A stretch of 64,000 bases of DNA from Hesseltinella vesiculosa (lineage: Eukaryota; Mucoromycota; Mucoromycetes; Mucorales; Cunninghamellaceae): positions 310,001 through 374,000 of the forward strand of contig MCGT01000014.1 of assembly GCA_002104935.1 (NCBI GenBank). Reading direction: 5' to 3'. Below are positions 33,913-45,737 of the stretch, piece after piece. How positions within the stretch are numbered: position 1 is the first letter of the stretch; every line of letters starts with the position of its first letter. The position numbers and the translations under genes are program-made. Below the pieces are notes generated by a model. The model did not search any database and had not been told where the DNA came from. It worked only from the letters and a program-made list of their open reading frames with translations.

Positions 33913-34516
33913 ATGAGAAACATCGTTGTGGCAATCGACCCTTTGACAGAGGAAGCTGCCAAGGTGATAGCTTGGTCCATGGACAATTTTCTACGCCCAG
34001 ACGACAACATTCATTTGGCAGTCGTAGTCCTCAAGGATGCCGATTTGGCTGACGCAGGTGAGGACGAAAGAAGTGTTCATACAAAAGATGTTTACACATA
34101 TTTTCCAGGGTGCATCGTGAGCGACAATGTCGAGTCTTTGGAACACGAAGTAAGCATAGGCAGCAAAGGACGGACTTCTGACGACATTATTTCTTTTCGG
34201 CAGCTTTATGACAAGATGCAAATGGCTTTACAGAAAGCAATGGATCAGCTGAAAAGCAAAGGGTTGACACAGATCGAGGCCCATGTTTTGGAAGCCCACT
34301 CCAAGCAAACCTGCAAGTGCTTGGTTCAATTTTTGAATAAGCAAAGCACAGATTGTCTGATCATGGGATGCCGCAACCTCAAAGGCTTTAAAAGGTAAGA
34401 ACGTAGCGAAAGGCACTGCTCGAGCCTGACATGACTTGCTTGTTAGGTACTTTATGGGAAGCTTCAGTGATTATGTCCAGACACATGTGGACTGCCCAGT
34501 CTTGATCGTCAAATAA
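33913..34516 (+). CDS. Universal stress protein (UspA fold)
   Basis: This is a small alpha/beta nucleotide-binding protein of the USP family. The best model has exons 33913-34057, 34109-34149, 34204-34394 and 34447-34516, giving 148 residues, a typical single-domain size. The N-terminal strand RNIVVAIDPLTEEA and the C-terminal GSFSDYVQTHVDCPVLIVK mark the fold. LIMGCRNLKGFKRYFMGSFS fits the ATP-binding GxRG...GS pattern only loosely. The first two introns are 51 and 54 bp, are multiples of three and contain no stop. They could be retained in frame; splicing was chosen because both have good borders and removal restores family length. Confidence 0.85.
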
Positions 34517-35248
34517 ACACTTTCCAGATACCTTTTTTTTTTTCTTTTGAAGGGAGACAAAGAGGGTCGAGAGTGTCGGAGCGATCTGCCTCAGTGCTGC
34601 CATGGCAACCAACCACCTGTCAAGGTTTTCAGGGGGAAATGAGAAGAACAGTTAGGATGCAACCCTGGTTAAAGGGGCCATTTCTCCCGGATCATGCTAA
34701 TAAATAAGCATGCCTGCTATTGCCGAAAAAAAAAAAAAGTTGATAGGAAGGCTATGGATCCGATTTTCCAGGTCAGCGAGGATCGGATTGGGTGAAAATT
34801 CGGCTAAGCCTGGCTATTTTTCTTTTTCCTTTTGATTGTCGTTCTATCGAGCCAAAGCTTGGAATACTCGAGTAGGAAAAAAAAAAAAGATAGAAAGGAG
34901 AAATTTAGAAATAAAGAGAAAATAGTGTCTTGATGTTTGCAGGGCTTTGGAGCTTGCAGGCAGTAGGAGACCCTGATTCTGGATGCCCATGACTTGCTCC
35001 GTCGGCCCTGGTCACAAACAAATAAAAAAAAAAAGTTTGACCTCAAAACAAACGCTTTGACAAGGGATGTCGTTTCCCAACTTTGATTTCTAGTGTATCT
35101 GTCAAAAAGACACACTCCCTCTTCCAGCTAGGTTTTCGAGGCCTCGCTTTTTAAATTTTTCTTTTATTCTGACGATATGAAGAATATCTAGACGGAGGGT
35201 TGAAAAACGGTATAGGGGGGGAAAGTGGAGCGTTTCGATGAAGCTCGT
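34517..35248. other. Intergenic between convergent genes
   Basis: The interval lies between the stress protein gene and the convergent mitochondrial gene. A/T runs lie at 34531, 34725, 34878 and 35022. No gene is supported. Confidence 0.45.
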
Positions 35249-35723
35249 TTAAAGACGATCACGGGAGTGGAACTTGTCAAACTTGGCATTGACGGCGTGC
35301 AACTTGGTGTTTTCGTTTTGTTGAACGTTTTGCCAGGGGAAGGGGTTGTTCTTGCGGTCCCAGACGGTTTCAGGGTGACTATGGTAATAAAAAGTGAGCA
35401 ATCAAATGACGGTATGTTGACACTTTTGACATGGTGATAAATGAACTAGAGCCGAGAGGGGGGAACCCGATCATTCATGATTGCCTGACTGCCTGATGGA
35501 ATCATCCACAAAGACACTCTGCAGAGCTTCGCCAGGTCCCCTGGTCCTCTTAAAGACAAAGAAAAAAAAATCACCTCATTTTTTTGACCACTTACCGAGC
35601 CAATCGGGTCAAGTACCAAGAAGCCAAACCCACAGCACCACCGACGGTGACATAAATAGGGATAATTTCGGTCTTGTACCAGATGGACCAGAAAGACTTC
35701 TTAGCAGCTTGAGCGGCAACCAT
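35249..35723 (-). CDS. B12D/NDUFA4-like mitochondrial inner-membrane subunit
   Basis: This is a small respiratory-chain protein of the NADH-ubiquinone reductase MLRQ/NDUFA4 family, whose animal member is now placed in cytochrome oxidase. The exons on the minus strand are 35723-35596 and 35378-35249, giving 85 residues, the usual size. A single helix (EIIPIYVTVGGAVGLASWYL) is followed by the conserved HPETVWDRKNNPFPWQNV and a charged tail. The intron is 217 bp, longer than most here. The frame stays open for 91 codons upstream of the ATG, but that part is Lys- and homopolymer-rich and homologues start at this Met, so the short form was chosen. Confidence 0.88.
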
Positions 35724-36712
35724 GTTGAATATGTGAAGAAGAAAAAAAATAAAGAGAAGAAGAACGGCTCCGATAAAAAATTTGCCTTTTTTTATAGTGG
35801 TCACCCTTCGACAATTTTTTTTCTTCTTGTTTGATTTGATGCTGGAAGGGACCATCGATTTCACCTCAGAAGAAAACTCAATGCCATTTGATTTGCAGGT
35901 TCGGCTGGTGTCCCACAATCCAGGCTTGTCATTGGCAGGGTTTGGTTCGTTTTTGGGGGGAATGGCTCGGCTAAAGCTGGGGGTGGTGATTTTCATTTGT
36001 CATAATCATTCAGTCGGCGTCCATTTTTTCATCAACGCAAAAGCACAAGATTGGTCCACTTCCATCTCCAAGCTGTGATTGGGCGTACTTGTCGAAACAA
36101 CAAGCAACTCGTAGCAAACTTAACGCATGAGAATGGCCCGGTAAAAAGATGAAAAGCATGGTTGTTCCAGGGCAAAAATAATAACGCGTATGAAATTCCG
36201 TTGCACTATGCGAAACGGAGTGCATAGAATGCTACTACTGGCCAAGAAAAACCTTTCCAGGACCAAGCAAATGAGCATGCCAAACAGAAATAACGACGCA
36301 CAGCCTTCCCATGATGGTGGTCAATGCCCCGATTATTTTTTAAGCAAGGTGGCGAGTGACACTAAATCAAAAAAAAATGCTTGCATGACCAGCTTGTGAT
36401 CAATTCTTCTTTTTCTTTTTTTTTTCTGCATCGCTTTATTGGCATTGTCATTGTGTGAAATGAATACATCGAAAGAAGACTATAAAGAAGTGGTAGAGGA
36501 AGCAGATCACAGTCACAAAAGCTGGTATAAAAAAATGTGACCCACTCATCCTCTCAATTGGAGCTGAAGAGTTGGTGAGAGTGAAAGGGGAAAAGGGAGG
36601 ACGATCAAAGAGTTAGCGAAATTGGGAGGACAGTTGGAAATAATGATAATAAAAAAAAATAAGGGGGATGTAGGTTGGGTGGGGGAGAGATTGCTTCCTT
36701 TTCAAAAACGAT
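35724..36712. other. Intergenic
   Basis: No gene is recognised. The right part (36540-36712) is probably the 3' UTR of the bHLH gene. Polypurine stretches occur at 36570-36670. Confidence 0.45.
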
Positions 36713-37203
36713 TCATGATGTGGTCGAGGATGGTCGAGGCGTGACAGGTTCCCGTCCGTTCTTCAAATCAGCAATTTCACGTTCATACTGGACACACAGA
36801 GCTTGATAGTGATCCAGGTCCTTTCGCAACGACCCTTTTTCATGGTTTAATGTCTGGATATAGTCCACGGCCCGCGCAATCACTCGAGACTTGTTCTTTT
36901 CGTTGCCTGGAATGACGTCCATCAGTTCCTTCATCGCCATGTTGATGGTTTCTCGTCGCCGCCGTTCAACATTTTTGTGGTTTTCCTTTCGTAATTCTAA
37001 CCACGCAAGTGACCCAGGAAGTGGTCGTCCATTCTTTACCCTTTTAATAAAATTAGCTGAGGACCATTCATCATCGAAAACGCCCTTTTTTTTATACATC
37101 CCCTGGCCAGGAAAAAAAAAACTTACGACGTGGAAGGATTATCGGAATCTACAATGTCGTCCGTTGTTTCTTCTTTACTAATGCGAGTTCCTTTTGCTTT
37201 CAT
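36713..37203 (-). CDS. bHLH transcription factor (CBF1-like)
   Basis: This is a small basic helix-loop-helix regulator. The main exon encodes a basic region HKNVERRRRETI with the His-Glu-Arg pattern of class B E-box (CACGTG) binders. Helix 1 is MAMKELMDVIPG, a short loop carries NEKNKSRV and helix 2 is IARAVDYIQTL. A leucine-heptad segment (LRKDLDHYQALCVQYEREIA) follows. Arg rather than Tyr in the ERRRR block argues against SREBP. The start ATG at 37203 encodes MKAKGTRISKEE. The first intron is uncertain: the strong donor at about 37126 joins in frame only to an acceptor at about 37047, while a weaker donor allows a different exon. The internal boundary should be treated as provisional. Confidence 0.75.
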
Positions 37204-37595
37204 CTTGAGAGTCGTATGTAATAATATGTTAATAAGAAGGAGGGATGTGCGATCAAAAAAATGAAGAAGAAGAGAAAGGCAGTAAAATAACCCGTCCACA
37301 AACCAGCGAGGGAAAAAAAAAAAAGGAGAACAGAAAAGAACTCCGTAAGCAAGAGAGAAGAACATGTGATTTTTTGGTCACATGGGACAACAAAAAATTC
37401 TCTTTTGCAATGCAAGGCCATGTGTCACACATTCGTAAACGTTAATGTAACAACATTACGCGAAGCTACTTTAATTCAGTTGCCATAAAACTATTGAAAA
37501 CATTTCAAATTAAAAAAGAATGCTGTAATGATAGAGTGAAAAAAAAAACAAGAAAAGCACGCAGCGCCCGTCTAATAAAAAAAGGAGATGGCGAT

Positions 37596-40328
37596 TCATT
37601 GATGGCCAGGATGGTACACCTTCACAATAGCATCAGCACCGCAGCTAATCAACCAGGGATAGCGAGGATGGAATTGAGCAGCCAACACCCCTTCATCGCC
37701 TTTCTTCCTATGGGCCGAAATTTCTTGAATACAGGACTTGGTTTTGGCTAGGTCCCAAAACCGAAGAGAGGAATCATGCCCCCCAGACACAAATGACAAT
37801 CCGCTCGGTTCAATCGATAAACTTGTCACAGCGTCCAAATGCCCGGACATTTCAAACGTTGCCTTGCCACTGTTGATGTCAAAACATCGGATGTAGCGAT
37901 CTTCATACCCAGCCAGCACCAAGTTCATCGTTGGGTGGGCCACTATCTTGTTGATCTGCTGGCTTGCTTGACCGTCTAACATGGCCACCGCCAAACACCA
38001 AAGAGCATGAGGTCCTCCCTTTACCGAATTTGCTTGTTCCTCTTTCACTTACCAGGGAGGGCGTTGGTATTCCAGGATGTGATGACTTGACCCGTTTCGA
38101 CATCGTAGATTTGGATCGAGGCATCGGTTTTCGCAACCATCACCTTGCGACCGTCCGTCCGACAGAAATCAACACTTGTTGGCATCACTGCGAGAAAAAA
38201 AAATGAGTGAGTCACATGGATCCTAGTAACGATGCATAGTCCTTTCATCTCCTTCGTTACCATGCTGATCACCCGCCTGCCAAGAGTGCTTCAATAGATC
38301 AGCTGTCCCTGTCGTATTCCATACTTTCACCTTGCCATCAGCAGCAGCAGATGCCAGCAATGGGGAAGAAGGAGACAGCTGGAAATCCCAGATAGCATCG
38401 GTATGGCCAATCAATGTGGTGATATACAAGGACGAGTCCACAGGTGAAAAAGCGGTGTGCGAATCGGGAGGGAGTCGCCAAACACGAATGGTGGAGTCCA
38501 AACTGGACGAGTAGAATCGACCCTGTTCACCGTCAATGGCCACCTTGGTGATAAGATGACTATGGCCTCGGTAGGTTGCAATGGCATCCAAGTCCTCATG
38601 TGTTCTAAGTAAAAAAAGTTCAGTTCGGAATAAAAGGTATGGGAGCATACTTTTTCAAAGGGTTGCCATCCCTATCCACCGATCGCTGCATGTTCACAAT
38701 CTTGATCGTGCCGTCATCAGACCCAGAAGCAAAGAGCATGTCATCTGGATGAAACGCAACCGTACGAACAGAATCCAGATGGCCCTTGAACGTCATTTTC
38801 GTTTTCCAGATCTTGGTCACATTGCCGTGTGTGTCAGCACCCTAAAAAAAAAAGGTCAGATCTAGTTGCAAAAAAAAAAAAAAAACCAAGTACTCACCGA
38901 GGAAGATTGGTCGTCAAGATCCAAAGAGGGCGGTTCAGGGGAGATGCGTTTGTCTAAAAAAAAAGAGTATGGGTGATGTGCCAAATCTCATGTTCCCTGG
39001 GCTTACTCGATTTAGAAGATTTACTGGCATTCTTCATCATTTTCTGCAAACGGTCGTCAGAGAGATTGAATTTTTCTTGCATCTTCTTGGACTATAAAAA
39101 ATAGGCAGGTGATGAGTTTTTTTTTTAAGCTGTATTGCCCCAGGTAAACTTACTATGGCTGCTGTGTCTTCTTCAGGCACATCATCTATTTGCGAGGTTG
39201 CTGTGGTGGCGTCGATGACATTGTCCAGCATTTCAATTTCATCCACATTATCCAAGACAGGAGCGGCGGGGGATGCAGGGACATTGTCCGTTAACGGGGG
39301 TGATGATTTGTTGGTGATGTCTGCATTTGGTGGAGGGCTGGCGGACTGAGTGGCATTCGCAAGTAAGCTGCCGTGTTGAGGAGTAGCTGGCGGTGACGAA
39401 ATGGGTGATTGTGGGGCCTGTAAATGACTGTTCGTATTAAATCGGTTCTGTGTTGGTCGTTGGCGACTTGTCTTGCCCGCCGGGGTATTGGAAGCAGTGG
39501 CAGAGGGTGACGCCTGTGTATTGCTACTGGGCGGCTGCGATGGCTGCTGTTGCGAGGGTGATTGAGCAAGGGTATACGTCATGGGCAGTTTGCTTGGCAT
39601 CGACGTCAGGTAGTTGATTTCTTGAAGACACCTAGATGGCATTGAGATCAGTAAGAGTCCCTGCCCGCTCTATACCTTACGTTTTCAAGCTCTGACGATA
39701 TTTTTCACGAATCCTTGAGTCCGCCGTAGCAGGATCATGCATTTCAGGCACAGGGCGTGAAGGCTGGTCGTCGTTTTGTTGCTGTTGTTGCTGTTGCATT
39801 GCCTCTTGGAGATACAAAATAATTGGAGGTCAGCCCGTTTCCTTCCTTTGTTTCGGGGCCAACTTACGGATGTCATTGTCCTCTAATTGCACCTTGTCCT
39901 CCATCACATTGGCAGACACATGAGTGACGGCATTCAAATGTCGCTTCCTATCCATATCAAAAATATTTGGGTGAGTTTCTTAGTTTTGAACATTGCCTCA
40001 CTCCCTTTTTACCTCTCTTGTTTCAAAGCATATTCAAGCATCTTGACACGCTTAATCAGATCCGTTTTCAAATTGTCATTGCCTCTGCGTTCCCCTTCTA
40101 ATAAAGCGATGCGCGCCTAGAGCAAGATAATAAAAAAAAGGCGTTCAAACGATGAGGAAGAGTAGGCGTGCTGAAGGGTGGTTTTTTTTGTTATTGTCCA
40201 ACCTTGAGTTCTGAACGTTCGATGGCCCACTCATTTCGTTCACGTTCAAAGCGTCTCCATTCCACTTGCAAATAATGTAGGATACCCGGTAGATGATATT
40301 CCTGATTCGATGTTGTTTCACTTAACAT
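37596..40328 (-). CDS. Striatin family protein (STRIPAK scaffold)
   Basis: Striatin is the B'''-type PP2A regulatory scaffold of the STRIPAK complex, which controls hyphal fusion, septation and development in fungi. There are eleven exons on the minus strand: 40328-40203, 40116-40013, 39947-39868, 39804-39681, 39631-39154, 39091-39007, 38953-38898, 38841-38651, 38604-38261, 38187-38053 and 37975-37596. They give 700 residues. The N-terminus YHLPGILHYLQVEWRRFERE and KMLEYALKQERKRHLNAV are the caveolin-binding and coiled-coil region. A disordered Gln/Ser/Pro linker covers about 110-300. The WD40 propeller starts near 365 (FKGHLDSVRTVAFHPDD, ATYRGHSHLITKV, LIGHTDAIWDFQLSP, MSGHLDAVTSLSIEP). Ten introns, all with acceptable borders, make it the most fragmented gene here. 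Confidence 0.95.
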
Positions 40329-43300
40329 TGAGACTTCACAACAGGTTTAAGTGCTGTAAAAAGTAGAAAATAAGAAAGCAAACAAAACTTTAGTATCCCA
40401 CCAGAAAAGGGAAAGCATCCAATGGTTCTCCTTTTTTTGTCACCATCCTCTCATGTTCTCCTATTTCTTTGTTGCTTCCCTTTTCTTCAGTTGTCTACAT
40501 CCATTACCTATATTTTACTGATGTCGGATGGGGTTTAACCAAGTCGAAACGATTGAAAATAAAAAAAAAGGAGTGAAGAGAAAGCAAGATCCATTTTCAA
40601 CGGCAGCGCGGGGGGTGGGTCATCAGGCACGTGCCTGAGGTTCACTGGTTTTGTTGCGCCCGTGTTTTGTGGAGTAAGCTTTCGATCATGGCAAACACCA
40701 TTTGCAAAATACAATTCATTTGCTTACATATTTCCCATTAGTCTTCCCGCAAAATATCGCTCCCCTATAGAAGTTACGCCTAGTTTAACGAGCTATGTCA
40801 TCAGCCGCAGCAGCCACTCATCGCTTGCCAGTGTTGGCGACAACAATGGACAAGGAGAAAGAGGTGACGAGGATGTCCTCTTTCTCTCTCTCGAAATCTG
40901 GTCACTGCGCATTTCTATCTTTTTTTGTTTACTACGAGATCGACGTTACAGAAACATCAAATGGATCAAACCGGCAACATAGATTTCTGCCTGCGCAGGA
41001 GTTTGTAATAGGGCAGCGTCCGTGACCAAGATCGCTGTGAGAGTCGATTTGAGCCTTTTCACTCCTTTATTTTGACCAGAAAACATCAACCAAGACATGG
41101 TTTTTATGCCATGGCTTTTATACTGCGTCTTCTGTTCTCTGCGATATTATAAATCACCCTTGACTGGAGCTGTCGCTGTTTTTCGCTTCGTCAACACTAG
41201 TAAAAGTAAAATAGGGACGTACAAGCTGTTAGGAAAAAGAAAAGCCGAATCCTAATCTCCTCCCGTTACAGAAAAGAAAGGCAGAGAAGATCAGCATCTG
41301 AAATCAAACAAAATGTTTTTGCCAAGCGCCTTTGGCTTTATCACAGTTTAAAGCCCTTTGCATCCATGTTTGCCAGCACATAAACTAGGCAGTTTGAAGG
41401 TGAAAAGGTCTTTTGATATAAGAGTGAAATATTCCTGGATGACTTCCTCGTTTTCTTTTATTGCAACCTTGATCCTTGAATGACAGCGGTGGTGTGGCTG
41501 CAGTCGGGGCGGGTCATCAGGAGTGTTTAGTAAGGATTTTTCCGAATTGTAGAGGCCTGGGGGCCGACTTCAAGGCGTGCAAGTAACGTGGGTGTGTGGA
41601 TATTCCTGGAGGCGATGCTACTTCTTTGACAAACGATGCAGCATGAAGGAATGGCGTCGGGAGGAGCACGGTTTAAAACGCCGATCTTTCTTTTCCAACG
41701 TTCCATCCAAGAACCTGCACCCCTCCCCGATGTTTTTCATAGCTAGACCAGTCAGATGTCCCTTACTGTAATGTGTATTTTTTGACAATCCGATGTGCCT
41801 GAGAGGAAAGGTTGCTAAACAAAATTATGCAAGCACCTGTTCATGCAGGCAGGATTCACACCCCACGGGATGTGCAAAAAAAAAAAAGTCTCCTTCTAGC
41901 GTCAAGCAAATGAATATTGCAAATTACAAGGGCTATGAGAGCATGAAAGAATGGCAAAGGTACCAGAAAAGCATCTTTCTGCATTACAAGGCAGTGGCCA
42001 TAGCCACCATGAGTAATAATTAACCTCCTGTCAAAACGAGCCCACCCTTTGGAGAGCTTTGGTTTTGCCTCAAAGGGGTGTGGATCAAAGAAGCTTTACT
42101 CAGTGTCACTGTAACTGCAGAGGGGCGTGTTAATACAGAATGGTGCATCACACGAGTGCGGCCGTGTGCAAATGACTTCCCTTGGAAGTGGATCGCCATA
42201 CATTCCAGATCTTCTGAATGGAGCTTGCATTTAGCACCGCATTTGGCGTTGATTTTTTATTTTTTTTGATGGTAAGCTCATTGGTATTTGGTGTTTGCAT
42301 TGACTTCTCCTGGCATTCTGTATGTTCCAACATACTGCGAATGGAGGTCATTCTCACGACATCGTGAAGAGGCGATGCCATGATCTGCAGTATGAATGCA
42401 TTTCTCTGAACCTTTCTCACACATATCATCTCGCGCGTCCCTTTACAAAATGCACTGAAATTGAGAGCCTTCTTAGTGGCCTTCTTGGTACTACTTCTGA
42501 AATACCTAATCTAGCTCCCGCCTCTTCCGTCCCTCAACTGCTCCTCCCCAGTTCCAGATGTAGGCGCTTTTTCCAGAGCTACCTACTTTGAAGTAAATAA
42601 GCATCATATCATTCAAAAAGTGCAAGCATGCAAGTTTGAGGACACTCAGGGATGATCCATCCTGCCTTAATTTTAAAACACCGACAGAAAATGAACCATT
42701 GGTGGCAACACTTTTTCTCAGAGATGCTTCTCACCTATTCCTAATAGCCTAAAAAAAATAGGCTCAGTCGGACAAAGTAGAAAACTAGCTTGCATTTTAC
42801 AAGGCAGGCAGGCTGGCAGGCAGGCTGGCGACCGTGTAGACTACCATTCATCCAACTCTCCCCCTGCAGTCTGGAGAGTCTGTACTTTTAACCATGGTGC
42901 TCATCTACTGCTCTCATACAAAGGTTGGCGTCAATCAGAGGAGGTTGATTTGTTTCGCCCACCCGCATGGCGATTTTCTGGTGACAGCCGCCGTTTAAAG
43001 TCAGCAGTTGCCTATAATTTTTCATGCTCGAGCTTCCACAGCCGCTAGCTTGGGCTGCAAGTACCCTCTGCCCTGATTACATACTAAGTTTTACTGAATC
43101 ATTTACAAGCGTTGGTATCTTCGAAAGTATTGAAGGTCAAGGTGGATTGCAACATTGCTGCACAGAAGGTTATTTAGGAGAGATCACACTTAGAATGCCC
43201 CGCTGTGCGCAATTGATTTTCTGCTGGCAGTGATCGCCAATGCACTGATATCCCTTCCTGGAGTGCATAATACTTCACCTACCTTACTAGAATATTTGTG

Positions 43301-43473
43301 CAGAATCCAGCGTTGTGATCGAAGTTTTTTTTTTTTTTTTCCTGCTCACTTCAGCCATGCATTTGCCCGTAGTTGTGGCCATATTTTACTACGAAAAAAA
43401 AAATATAAAAAGCCTTGTTTTTCATTTTTTCTTTTCCTTTTTTTTCAAGTGATCAAACTTCAAAGTATTTATT
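40329..43473. other. Gene-poor 3.1-kb interval
   Basis: No frame on either strand shows coding character, splice structure or family resemblance. Composition is heterogeneous, with a GCAGGCAGGCTG-type short repeat near 42804-42830 and a few A runs. It may hold old, unrecognisable mobile DNA or non-coding transcripts. The last 80 bp contain the putative TATA box of the secreted-protein gene. Confidence 0.45.
43404..43410 (+). promoter_or_regulatory. TATA box of the Pro-Ala/Arg-Pro secreted protein
   Basis: TATAAAA follows an A run and lies 70 bp upstream of the ATG. It is one of the few clear TATA boxes in the window and suggests a regulated rather than housekeeping promoter. Confidence 0.5.
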
Positions 43474-44358
43474 ATGGTCCGAGTCTTATGGCTATTGGCC
43501 TTTGCATTGGCTGGTCCTGGTATTTTGGCTGCTCCAGGACAAACGAAAGGAGGAGAACTACTGCCAGAAGTTGGTAGCAAAGTCACTTGCAGCAGCAGCA
43601 CATCTGGGTCAGATTGTAGTCGTGTTGGGCTTGCAGAATCGTCAGATTCGGCATCCGCAAAAAGCTTCCTTTTCCGTCCCCCCCGTCGCCGTCCTCGCCG
43701 TCCCCGTCCCCGTCGCCCTCGCCCTAAGCCAGCTCCAGCTCCAGCTCCAGCTCCAGCCCCAGCCCCAGCTCCTGAACCAGCTCCAGCTCCAGCTCCTGAA
43801 CCAGCTCCAGCTCCTGAACCAGCTCCAGCTCCAGCTCCAGCTCCAGCTCCAGCTCCAGCTCCAGCTCCAGCTCCAGCTCCAGCTCCAGCTCCAGCTCCAG
43901 CTCCAGCTCCTGAACCAGCTCCAGCTCCAGCTCCAGCTCCAGCTCCAGCTCCAGCTCCAGCTCCTGAACCTGGTCTTGGAAAACGCTCTCCCCGCCGCTA
44001 TCGCCCTCGCCCTCGCCCTCGCCCTCGACCACGTCCAACTCCAGCTCCAGCCCCAGCCCCAGCTCCAGCTCCTGAACCAGCTCCAGCTCCAGCTCCTGAA
44101 CCAGCTCCAGCTCCTGAACCAGCTCCAGCTCCATGCACTTGCGCGGATCCAGCTCCAGCTCCAGCTCCTGAACCTGGTCTTGGAAAACGCTCTCCCCGCC
44201 GCTATCGCCCTCGCCCTCGCCCTCGCCCTCGGCCACGTCCAACTCCAGCTCCAGCCCCAGCCCCAGCCCCAGTCCCAGCTCCCGAACCAGCCCCCGCTCC
44301 ATGCCCTTGCGCGGCTCCAGCTCCACCCCTTGCTCCAGCCCCAGCCCCGGGTGCGTGA
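43474..44358 (+). CDS. Secreted Pro-Ala / Arg-Pro repeat protein with Kex2-type sites
   Basis: This is an intronless 294-residue protein. Residues 1-19 are a signal peptide (MVRVLWLLAFALAGPGILA), followed by APG. The mature part has Cys39 and Cys48 and then a first Arg-Pro-rich block near 67-87. A long (Pro-Ala)n spacer with PEPAPAP interruptions follows. Twice there is a cassette GLGKRSPRRY followed by five Arg-Pro pairs and Thr-Pro, with Lys-Arg at 170-171 and 238-239. Each is followed by Pro-Ala spacer and a Cys-x-Cys pair (221/223 and 277/279). Lys-Arg is the Kex2/kexin cleavage signal, so the layout resembles fungal Kex2-processed repeat proteins. The Arg-Pro blocks resemble proline-rich antimicrobial peptides of animals. 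It could equally be a wall-spanning or structural secreted protein. No family is recognised. A paralogue lies at 63599-63925. Confidence 0.75.
   Translation: MVRVLWLLAFALAGPGILAAPGQTKGGELLPEVGSKVTCSSSTSGSDCSRVGLAESSDSASAKSFLFRPPRRRPRRPRPRRPRPKPAPAPAPAPAPAPAPEPAPAPAPEPAPAPEPAPAPAPAPAPAPAPAPAPAPAPAPAPAPAPEPAPAPAPAPAPAPAPAPEPGLGKRSPRRYRPRPRPRPRPRPTPAPAPAPAPAPEPAPAPAPEPAPAPEPAPAPCTCADPAPAPAPEPGLGKRSPRRYRPRPRPRPRPRPTPAPAPAPAPVPAPEPAPAPCPCAAPAPPLAPAPAPGA
43969..44267 (+). repeat. 95-bp internal duplication, 204-bp spacing
   Basis: The segments 43969-44063 and 44173-44267 are identical except for one base and are shifted by exactly 68 codons. They carry the Lys-Arg site plus the Arg-Pro run. They sit within a (CCAGCT)n background (43735-44133), indicating growth of the gene by unequal exchange or slippage. 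Confidence 0.95.
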
Positions 44359-45737
44359 CCTGGACAATGATTTTTTTTGTTCGTGATTGATTTTGTTGCC
44401 TTTGAATGTTATATTTCATTAAGATCAATGAACCATCCTATCTATCCAAGCCAAACATCGAATAATAGCAATAATAAACCAATGTGAAATTAAATCATAA
44501 GCAATGACCTTGTTTTACCGATCGGAGCTATTGCCAGGCAGCTCTCCCCCATCTGCTTTTTTTTTAATTTTTTGGTCTGCAATGTTTTTGCTGAGACAAA
44601 AGTGAAATGCTTAGTACAAATGCGAGATCCGTCTTTCGAAAATCATGTTGCTATCGTTAGCGTGATAACTTTTTGTCTAGAATGAAAAATTTCAGGTCTG
44701 AGCTGGAAAAAAGGCTGCGAAGACACGGAGGACAAGAGGGCAGGTTTTTTTTCCGTTGAAGAGTTCGTTGACATGACAGTCATCACGGGAGCAGGCTATA
44801 TACGTATTTTATTGTGAAGAATACAGTACAGGATTTCCACCATCCGTTGGCGGGAATCAGGTTTTTTTTAAGGCCTTGCATACTTTTTTTTTAGCAGGCA
44901 AACCAATCGGACGGACTGATAAATTATTTTCTAACGTTGGTATCGTTTTTATTTTTTTCCTAACTCATTTTCTCTCTCCTTTCCCAGTATCATGACTACG
45001 TCAAGACCTTGCCAGAATGAAACCATCAATCATTGGCTACATACGTCCGGAAGCCGAAGGGCACCATAAAGGTCGACGAGCCGCGTCTCTGACTTTTAAC
45101 AAGGATGTGCGAGAAGATGAAGCAACGATCGTTTACCGAAAAAGGTTTTACATCATGTGCCGCAGACGCCGGTGACCCCATTGCGAACAGAGACCACGTT
45201 AAACACAGCTTGGCTTCTAAAATTTTCGGTGGATGGCGATATGCAAGGCAAGACATCATTTTTTAGGAACCATGTCCTAATATAATGTGCTTATAGATAT
45301 GCTTGATTATATATCATCTCATGAAAAGATTGTTCTTGTTACTTTTAATTATGCTGAATGGACAAAAAGTACAAAGCGCTTCAGAAAAATGCAGTGGCAT
45401 ACTGTACCGGGCTTGAAATTGACCAATGAAACGCATTTTCTGTTTTTGGAATTCTCATCGTTGGTCTCTTCAATGCGATGTAAAAAAATAAATACGGTAA
45501 CAGGGGAGGGACTTTACTTTCTATTAGCTCTACTGTATAAATGTACAGCATACCGGATTTCCACCATCATTTGGCAGCACTCAGAGACTGTATTTCTTTG
45601 AGCTGTGAATAAATATTTTTGATGGATGAACCAATGAGACGTAATACAATACATCAAGTGCGCGTGAAATCATTTTTTAGAGAATGCTTGCCAGTCTTCT
45701 ATCTCTCTCCCTTTTATGAGAGAACTACAATTCTTAA
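44359..45737. other. Gene-poor interval
   Basis: No gene is supported. A pair of similar segments (about 44825-44860 and 45545-45585) shares GGATTTCCACCATC followed by TTGGC. Both are trailed by a CAAACCAAT/GAACCAAT word about 70 bp later, perhaps related ends of an old element. Confidence 0.4.

Noticed and set aside
34058..34203. In-frame retention of the first two introns of the universal stress protein gene
   Set aside because: Both are multiples of three without stops, but have proper borders, and removing them gives normal family length; retention cannot be fully excluded.
35724..35996. N-terminal extension of the NDUFA4-like protein
   Set aside because: The frame is open by chance through Lys- and homopolymer-rich DNA; homologues start at the Met at 35723.
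36713..37203. bHLH gene as the SREBP partner of SCAP
   Set aside because: The basic region has Arg instead of the SREBP-diagnostic Tyr, and no membrane segments follow.
40662..42591. Several 60-106 codon frames in the gene-poor interval
   Set aside because: No splice structure, domain or consistent composition; they overlap each other in different frames.
43642..44428. Long Trp-Ser and Glu-Leu repeat frames on the minus strand and a Leu-Gln frame on the plus strand
   Set aside because: All arise from the CCAGCT repeat, which is open in several frames. Only the chosen frame has a signal peptide and cysteine pairs and resembles the paralogue at 63.6 kb.
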